The notes beneath the pieces are model-generated. The model did no database searches. It saw only the letters and a list, made by a program, of their open reading frames with translations, and was not told the DNA's origin. The position numbers were made by a program, and so were the translations under genes. Of a stretch of DNA of 10,781 nt, positions 7,175-10,781 are shown one piece after another; position 1 is the first letter of the stretch; each line of letters starts with the position of its first letter. Source of the stretch: Modestobacter sp. (GTDB lineage Bacteria; Actinomycetota; Actinomycetes; Mycobacteriales; Geodermatophilaceae); the NCBI GenBank assembly GCA_025963425.1, contig JAOPUQ010000237.1, positions 1-10,781 of the forward strand, read 5' to 3'.

Positions 7175-7270
7175 GTGTCGGTGACCGCGGAGCTTCCTGG
7201 CGAGCTGCTGGTCAGCCGTCGGCACATCGACCTGCTCCGGGTCTGCACCGCCCGCTGTCCCAGCTGCTGA
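7175..7270 (+). CDS. Cys-containing regulatory leader peptide (RRHIDLLRV family) upstream of the TauE/SafE exporter
   Basis: A 31-codon ORF, GTG to TGA. Seen: the core S-R-R-H-I-D-L-L-R-V (residues 14-23) followed by Cys24, Cys28 and Cys31, with the last Cys codon directly before the stop. Actinobacterial leader peptides with the L-x-S-R-R-H-I/V-D-L-x-R-V core and a Cys-bearing tail are known before sulfur-assimilation and sulfur-transport genes, and Cys-rich leaderless ORFs in mycobacteria act as cysteine-responsive attenuators. Here no Shine-Dalgarno sequence precedes the GTG and a -10-like hexamer lies seven bases upstream, so leaderless translation is likely. The exporter gene starts 73 bases after the stop. 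Inferred role: ribosome progress over the Cys codons reports Cys-tRNA supply and sets expression of the exporter. A second in-frame GTG at 7181 is an alternative start. Confidence 0.82.
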   Translation: MSVTAELPGELLVSRRHIDLLRVCTARCPSC

Positions 7271-7296
7271 CCGACCCCGCGCCTCCCCCGTCAGCA
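7210..7296 (+). promoter_or_regulatory. Possible attenuator: alternative base pairing around the leader peptide stop codon
   Basis: Three short segments can pair in mutually exclusive ways. GGTCAGC (7210-7216, inside the leader ORF) pairs with GCTGACC (7266-7272), or TGCTGAC (7265-7271) pairs with GTCAGCA (7290-7296). The shared middle segment covers the last Cys codon and the stop codon, so a ribosome waiting there would block both pairings. A CTCC at 7283-7286, in the loop of the second hairpin, could pair with the GGAG ribosome binding site of the exporter at 7332-7335. Each stem is only 7 bp in GC-rich DNA, so the architecture is suggestive and not proven. Confidence 0.35.
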
Positions 7297-7331
7297 CTGC
7301 GGCCGCCGCTGCGCGCCCGCACTCGAAGCCC

Positions 7332-7335
7332 GGAG
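7332..7335 (+). promoter_or_regulatory. Ribosome binding site of the TauE/SafE gene
   Basis: GGAG, 8 bases before the GTG at 7344. It decides that start and is the likely target of any translational attenuation from the leader. Confidence 0.65.
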
Positions 7336-7343
7336 CACCTCTC

Positions 7344-8348
7344 GTGAAGACCCTGATCGTCCTTGCCCTCGCCGGCCTCGGCGCGCAACTCGTGGACGGC
7401 AGCCTGGGCATGGGCTACGGCGTCACCTCGACGACCCTGCTGCTCGCCCTCGGCACGAACCCGGCCGCCGCCTCGGCGACCGTGCACCTGGCCGAGATCG
7501 GCACCAACCTCGCCTCGGGCATCTCGCACTGGCGGTTCGGCAACGTCGACTGGAAGGTCGTCGCGAAGATCGGCGTCCCGGGCGCCATCGGCGCTTACGC
7601 CGGCGCGACGGTGCTGTCGCACCTGTCCACCGAGGTGGCCGCCCCGGCGATGTCGCTGATCCTGCTCGGCCTGGGCATCTACCTGCTGGTCCGGTTCACG
7701 CTGCGCGGCATCGACCGGCGCCAGCTGGGCAAGCCGATGCGCGCCCGCTTCCTCACCCCCCTCGGCCTGGTCGCCGGCTTCATCGACGCGACCGGCGGCG
7801 GGGGCTGGGGCCCGGTCAGCACCCCGGCGATCCTGGCCAGCGGCCGGATGGAGCCGCGCAAGACGATCGGCTCGATCGACACCTCCGAGTTCCTGGTCTC
7901 CGCCGCCGCCAGCCTGGGCTTCCTGTTCGCCCTCGGCTCGCAGGGCATCAACGTCCTGTGGGCGGTCGGCCTGCTCGCCGGGGGTCTCATCGCCGCCCCG
8001 CTGGCGGCCTGGCTGGTGCGCTACGTCCCGCCGCGACTGCTGGGCTCCGCCGTCGGCGGGATGATCGTGCTGAGCAACGTCCGCGCGCTGCTGACCAGCG
8101 ACTGGATCGACGCGCCCACCGGCGTCCGGTACGCCGTCTACGCCGTCGTCTACCTGGTCTGGGCCGCGGCGGTCGTGCACTCCTACCGCGAGTACCGCAA
8201 GGACCAGGCGCAGGAGTCCGCCGACGCCGTGGCCGCGGAATCCGCAGCCGCCGAGGCCGGGAACGGCGCGGACGAGAACCACGTCGCGCCGCTGGTCGAC
8301 GAGCCCGACGCCGTCCGGGCCGGCCGCCCGCAGGCACCCCAGGACTGA
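7344..8348 (+). CDS. TauE/SafE family sulfite/organosulfonate exporter
   Basis: TauE/SafE proteins are membrane carriers linked to export of sulfite, sulfoacetate and related anions, and to movement of other sulfur compounds. The 334-residue protein (GTG start, GGAG 8 bases upstream) shows about eight hydrophobic segments in two related halves. Family-type stretches open each half: G-A-Q-L-V-D-G-S-L-G-M-G-Y-G (13-26) and L-V-A-G-F-I-D-A-T-G-G-G-G-W-G-P (142-157), the latter with the typical Gly-rich turn. The last 50 residues (about 285-334) form an acidic, Ala-rich, non-membrane tail that is unusual for the family and probably cytoplasmic or disordered. The upstream Cys leader peptide ties this gene to sulfur status, which supports a sulfur-anion substrate over other possibilities for this broad family. 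It ends at a palindromic terminator shared with the convergent gene. Confidence 0.92.
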   Translation: MKTLIVLALAGLGAQLVDGSLGMGYGVTSTTLLLALGTNPAAASATVHLAEIGTNLASGISHWRFGNVDWKVVAKIGVPGAIGAYAGATVLSHLSTEVAAPAMSLILLGLGIYLLVRFTLRGIDRRQLGKPMRARFLTPLGLVAGFIDATGGGGWGPVSTPAILASGRMEPRKTIGSIDTSEFLVSAAASLGFLFALGSQGINVLWAVGLLAGGLIAAPLAAWLVRYVPPRLLGSAVGGMIVLSNVRALLTSDWIDAPTGVRYAVYAVVYLVWAAAVVHSYREYRKDQAQESADAVAAESAAAEAGNGADENHVAPLVDEPDAVRAGRPQAPQD

Positions 8349-8403
8349 CGCACCCGGACCGACACCCCGGGGCTTTCGGTACCGAAAGCCCGGCGGGGCG
8401 TCA
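8346..8403. terminator. Bidirectional palindromic terminator between convergent genes
   Basis: A perfect 22-base palindrome at 8370-8391 (arm GGGCTTTCGG, centre between 8380 and 8381) is flanked by CCCC (8365-8368) and GGGG (8395-8398), and then by TGACGC (8346-8351) and GCGTCA (8398-8403). The outer TGA and TCA are the stop codons of the TauE/SafE gene and of the opposing SDR gene. No long U-tract follows on either strand. The position, just between two convergent stops, supports a shared terminator. Confidence 0.8.
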
Positions 8404-9375
8404 GTGGGTGGCGAGCAGGGCGGCCTCGAGGTCCGGCGGGAGACCCGGCAGCTCCCGGCCGGCCGGTGGCGCGGGGCGCTCGCTGACCTGCATCCACGCC
8501 CAGGTGTCGGCCACCGAGGCGCGCACCGGGCGGGAGGGCAGGCCCAGTTCCCGGGCCCGGGTGGTGTCGACGTCCCAGGCGGTGCGGGCCACGTCGGCCG
8601 GCAGCCACAGTGGCAGGTGCTGCCAGGGCTGCACCCCGGCGGCCACCAGGTCCCGTTCCGGGACCGGCACCCAGGCGGCGTCGCTGCCGGTGACCTCCCG
8701 GCAGACCTCCAGCAGCCCACCCAGCGTGGTCATGCCGGCCGGTCCGGTGGTGTTCACCGCGCCGGACAGCCCGCGCTCGACGGCCTCGACCAGCCAGCCG
8801 GCCAGGTCGCGGGCGTCGACCAGGGCGATCGGCTGGTCCAGCTCACCGGGAACGACGACCCGGCCGCCGGCGGCGATCCGGTCCAGCCACCAGCCCAGCC
8901 GGTAGAGCGGGTCGTGCGGGCCGACGATCAGGCCGGCCCTGGCGGTGAGGAACCGCTCCCCCAGCGCCGCGCCCAGCACCCGTTCGATCTCGGCCTTGGT
9001 GGGGCCGTAGTCGTCGTCGGGGGTGTCCCAGGTGGGCTCGTCCTCCCCGGCGATCGGCCCGTGCGGCCAGGCGCGGTAGGCGTTCAGGCTGCTGACGAAG
9101 GCGTACCCGGCAACATCGGCCAGGACGGCGGCGGCGTTCTGCGCGGCGGCCCGGGTCTGCCCCGAGGTGTCGACGACGAGCTCCGGCGCCCAGCCGTCCA
9201 GGGCTGCCGGCAGGGCACCCGGGTCGTCGCGGTCGCCGTGCAGCGCGCGGACGCCGGCCGGGGGCTCACCGGAGATGCCGCGCGTGAAGGTCGCCACCTC
9301 GTGCCCGCGCTGGAGGGCCGCGGCGGCCACGTGCCGGCCCAGGAAGTGGGTGCCGCCCAGGACGAGGAGTCGCAT
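8401..9375 (-). CDS. NAD-dependent epimerase/dehydratase family protein (extended/atypical SDR)
   Basis: A cytoplasmic Rossmann-fold oxidoreductase of the short-chain dehydrogenase/reductase superfamily; the substrate is unknown. Seen in 324 residues: an N-terminal strand and dinucleotide-binding loop L-V-L-G-G-T-H-F-L-G (4-13), a form typical of the plant-reductase-like and RNA-binding-protein-like extended SDRs; V-S-S-L-N-A-Y (94-100), which supplies the active-site serine region; and Y-G-P-T-K (Tyr123, Lys127) as the catalytic YxxxK. The C-terminal half has Trp- and Pro-rich stretches as in substrate-binding lobes. The ATG start is preceded by GGGGTGG, a modest ribosome binding site. It lies 93 bases after the DUF5994 gene on the same strand, so the two may be cotranscribed. 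No sugar-nucleotide pathway genes are nearby to suggest a substrate. Confidence 0.88.
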   Translation of the reverse strand: MRLLVLGGTHFLGRHVAAAALQRGHEVATFTRGISGEPPAGVRALHGDRDDPGALPAALDGWAPELVVDTSGQTRAAAQNAAAVLADVAGYAFVSSLNAYRAWPHGPIAGEDEPTWDTPDDDYGPTKAEIERVLGAALGERFLTARAGLIVGPHDPLYRLGWWLDRIAAGGRVVVPGELDQPIALVDARDLAGWLVEAVERGLSGAVNTTGPAGMTTLGGLLEVCREVTGSDAAWVPVPERDLVAAGVQPWQHLPLWLPADVARTAWDVDTTRARELGLPSRPVRASVADTWAWMQVSERPAPPAGRELPGLPPDLEAALLATH

Positions 9376-9468
9376 GGGTCCACCCCAGTGCAGCGGGCCG
9401 GTCGCCGTCCAGGCGGTTCGCCAGCGGCGTAGCGCCGGCCGCGAGCGCCGGGACGCGGAGTGCAGGCG

Positions 9469-9951
9469 TCAGCCGGCGCGGACGCTCGCCAGATGCGTGA
9501 CCTCGGGGACCGGGCGGGACCCGGCCGCGGCGAGGATGCGCTGGGGGGTGCTGCGCTCGTCGCGCTGACCGCTCATCCGCAGGGCCCGGACGCCGGTCAG
9601 CGCGTCGGCCTCCGGCGGCACCACCAGCAGGTCCAGCCGGCGACCGCCGTCGACGGTGATCGACACCAGCTGCGGGTCCATGCTGCGGAACCCGCCGGTG
9701 CGCACCACGCGCCCGTTGACGGCGATCTTGCGGTCCACCGTGCCCCAGGGCTCGACGGGGTGGGTGAACCGCTCGACGCGGACGCCGAGCAGCTCCAGCG
9801 CGGCCACCAACTCGGGCAGCTCGGTGGCCAGGTCGCGGCCGCGCGGCCACCAGGCCCCGTCGAACGACGTCTCGGCCGTCGCGCCCTCACGGCGCAACCG
9901 CACCCGTACGTCGATGCCGTTCCGGAACCCTGCTGCTCGCTCGCTGGTCAT
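9469..9951 (-). CDS. DUF5994 family protein
   Basis: An actinobacterial protein family of unknown function, recognised from memory by the stretch D-G-A-W-W-P-R-G-R-D-L (residues 31-41), followed by A-T-E-L-P-E-L-V-A-A-L, and the later L-D-L-L-V-V-P-P (106-113). The chosen ATG at 9949-9951 gives 160 residues, in the usual size range. The frame continues 47 codons further upstream to 10092, but that extension is Arg/Gly-rich and looks non-coding, and a GAGGTGG lies about a dozen bases before the chosen ATG. There is no signal peptide or membrane segment, so it is probably cytoplasmic. A candidate promoter lies at 10110-10137. The SDR gene follows 93 bases downstream. Confidence 0.78.
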   Translation of the reverse strand: MTSERAAGFRNGIDVRVRLRREGATAETSFDGAWWPRGRDLATELPELVAALELLGVRVERFTHPVEPWGTVDRKIAVNGRVVRTGGFRSMDPQLVSITVDGGRRLDLLVVPPEADALTGVRALRMSGQRDERSTPQRILAAAGSRPVPEVTHLASVRAG

Positions 9952-10109
9952 GTGGCGCCGACCACCTCTCGTCCGTCTCCCCCTGAGCGCGCCCGGCTGC
10001 CACCGTCGCGACCCCTCCAGTGCGGAAGTTACGACGGGGATACCGACACGCCGCGACGCCACGAGGAGGGCTCCCGGACGTGTCCCCGCCACACGGCCGG
10101 TCTGTACGC

Positions 10110-10137
10110 AGCGTAACGGAACGACGACACTTGACAG
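10110..10137 (-). promoter_or_regulatory. Candidate promoter of the DUF5994 gene
   Basis: On the minus strand, CTGTCA (10132-10137, 4 of 6 matches to TTGACA) is separated by 16 bases from TACGCT (10110-10115, fits TAnnnT). This would start transcription about 150 bases before the DUF5994 ATG. Confidence 0.35.
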
Positions 10138-10165
10138 AGCCGACCCACCCGCCCCAGCAGTACCT

Positions 10166-10181
10166 GCCGATGATCATCGGC
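10166..10181. repeat. 16-bp perfect palindrome, possible operator
   Basis: GCCGATGATCATCGGC is a perfect inverted repeat about 30 bases upstream of the candidate -35 of the DUF5994 gene. Its AT-containing core is unusual in this GC-rich stretch. A dimeric regulator site or a small second hairpin are both possible. Confidence 0.45.
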
Positions 10182-10199
10182 CGGCCGGCCGCCCCACAG

Positions 10200-10243
10200 A
10201 CGACCGCGCCCCCGTCACCTGCTGGTGACGGGGGCGCGGTCGT
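10200..10243 (-). terminator. Strong hairpin terminator downstream of typA
   Basis: A perfect 20-bp stem (10200-10219 with 10224-10243) closes a 4-base TGCT loop, starting 16 bases after the typA stop. There is no U-tract on either strand, as is common for actinobacterial terminators. Confidence 0.85.
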
Positions 10244-10259
10244 GCACACCGACGGTCGA

Positions 10260-10781
10260 TCAGACCGGCTTGGGCTTCCGGTTCTTGGCCTTGCCGCGCT
10301 CGGTCTGGTCCAGCACGACCTTGCGGACACGGACCGTGGCCGGGGTGACCTCCACGCACTCGTCCTCGGCGCAGAACTCCAGCGCCTGCTCCAGGTTGAG
10401 CAGCCGCGGCGGGACGAGCCGCTCCAGCTCCTCGGAGGTGGACTTGCGCATGTTGGTGAGCTTCTTCTCCTTGGTGATGTTCACGTCCATGTCGTCCGGA
10501 CGGGAGTTCTCACCGACGATCATGCCCTCGTAGACCTCGGTGCCGGGCTGGACCATCATCTGGCCGCGCTCCTGCAGGGAGAACATCGAGTACGTCGTCG
10601 CCAGGCCCTGCCGGTCGGCCACCAGGGAGCCGGTGGGACGGGCGCGCATGTCGCCCTGCCACGGCTCGTAGCCGTCGAGGTTGTGGTTCAGGACGCCGGT
10701 GCCGCGGGTCTCGGTGAGGAACTCGGTGCGGAACCCGATCAGGCCGCGGGACGGGACGATGTACTCCATCCGCGCCCAACC
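10260..10781 (-). CDS. typA: Translational GTPase TypA/BipA, C-terminal part (cut by right edge)
   Basis: TypA/BipA is a ribosome-binding GTPase of the EF-G family that helps ribosome assembly and stress adaptation. Only the last 173 residues are in the window; the GTPase domain and start lie beyond the right edge. Seen: G-W-A-R-M-E-Y at the edge, then I-V-P-S-R-G-L-I-G-F-R-T-E-F-L-T-E-T-R-G (the EF-G domain V-like region), and M-I-V-G-E-N-S-R-P-D-D. The BipA-specific C-terminal domain follows, with N-I-T-K-E-K-K-L-T-N-M-R and E-F-C-A-E-D-E-C-V-E-V-T-P, ending in a short basic tail (K-N-R-K-P-K-P-V). The ATG at 10767-10769 is an internal Met and not the start. A strong hairpin terminator follows the stop. 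Confidence 0.95.
   Translation of the reverse strand, partial: GWARMEYIVPSRGLIGFRTEFLTETRGTGVLNHNLDGYEPWQGDMRARPTGSLVADRQGLATTYSMFSLQERGQMMVQPGTEVYEGMIVGENSRPDDMDVNITKEKKLTNMRKSTSEELERLVPPRLLNLEQALEFCAEDECVEVTPATVRVRKVVLDQTERGKAKNRKPKPV

Larger units (their letters stand above)
9952..10259. other. Intergenic region between DUF5994 gene and typA
   Basis: About 308 bases with no gene that I can support. They hold a candidate minus-strand promoter (10110-10137), a 16-bp perfect palindrome (10166-10181), a GGCCGGCCGGCC run (10179-10190), and a strong hairpin terminator (10200-10243). The 9952-10100 part would be the 5' leader of the DUF5994 mRNA, and I see no clear structure in it. Confidence 0.6.

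Noticed and set aside
7299..7306. GCGGCCGC palindrome in the leader region as a terminator.
   Set aside because: Only 8 bases, with no room for a loop if folded on itself; common by chance in GC-rich DNA.
9952..10092. A 47-residue N-terminal extension of the DUF5994 protein.
   Set aside because: Arg/Gly-rich with no conserved feature; the ATG at 9951 has an upstream GAGGTGG and gives the usual family length.
10131..10136. A perfect TTGACA on the plus strand, suggesting a small RNA promoter aimed at the hairpin at 10200-10243.
   Set aside because: No TAnnnT lies at 16-18 bases. The hexamer overlaps the reverse-strand -35-like CTGTCA, which has a better -10 partner.

Overview
The window is very GC-rich, uses GTG starts freely and has tightly packed, often overlapping genes. 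This points to a high-GC actinomycete, probably of the Geodermatophilaceae/Frankiales type. That placement is inferred from composition and gene content, not from a marker phylogeny. No insertion sequence, prophage gene, CRISPR array, rRNA or tRNA was seen.

Layout. (1) Positions 1-3841, minus strand: a compact copper-handling operon read from right to left. It holds a CopC-CopD fusion membrane protein (YcnJ-like), a YcnI/DUF1775 membrane-anchored copper protein, a SCO1/SenC lipoprotein copper chaperone, and an unnamed exported protein that runs off the left edge. The last three genes are joined by ATGA and GTGA stop/start overlaps. The unnamed protein begins, after predicted signal cleavage, with histidine, as the mature CopC and YcnI domains do. 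It also carries a Trp/His-rich motif (W-H-D-H-R-T-H-W-M), so it is a good candidate for an uncharacterised copper-binding partner. (2) Positions 3842-4083: the divergent regulatory region. (3) Positions 4084-7116, plus strand: a DUF47/PhoU-like regulator, a PiT low-affinity phosphate transporter, and an MFS (DHA2-type) exporter, separated by 7 and 8 bases. (4) Positions 7162-8348, plus strand: a small sulfur-regulation unit. An apparently leaderless 31-residue leader peptide contains the 'RRHIDLLRV' core of actinobacterial sulfur-gene leader peptides and ends in a Cys-containing tail. It precedes a TauE/SafE-family (sulfite/organosulfonate) membrane exporter. This gene unit suggests that cysteine supply controls sulfite export through translation-dependent attenuation. 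(5) A palindromic bidirectional terminator lies between convergent stop codons at 8346-8403. (6) Positions 8401-9951, minus strand: an extended-SDR NAD-dependent epimerase-like protein and a DUF5994 protein. (7) Positions 9952-10259: an intergenic region with a candidate promoter, a 16-bp perfect palindrome and a 20-bp perfect-stem hairpin terminator. (8) Positions 10260-10781, minus strand: the C-terminal part of the ribosome-associated GTPase TypA/BipA, cut by the right edge.

The two most interesting items are the cysteine leader peptide upstream of the TauE/SafE gene and the unnamed exported His protein at the end of the copper operon. The leader-peptide family is known, so the new aspect is the gene it controls. 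The His protein has no function that I recognise.
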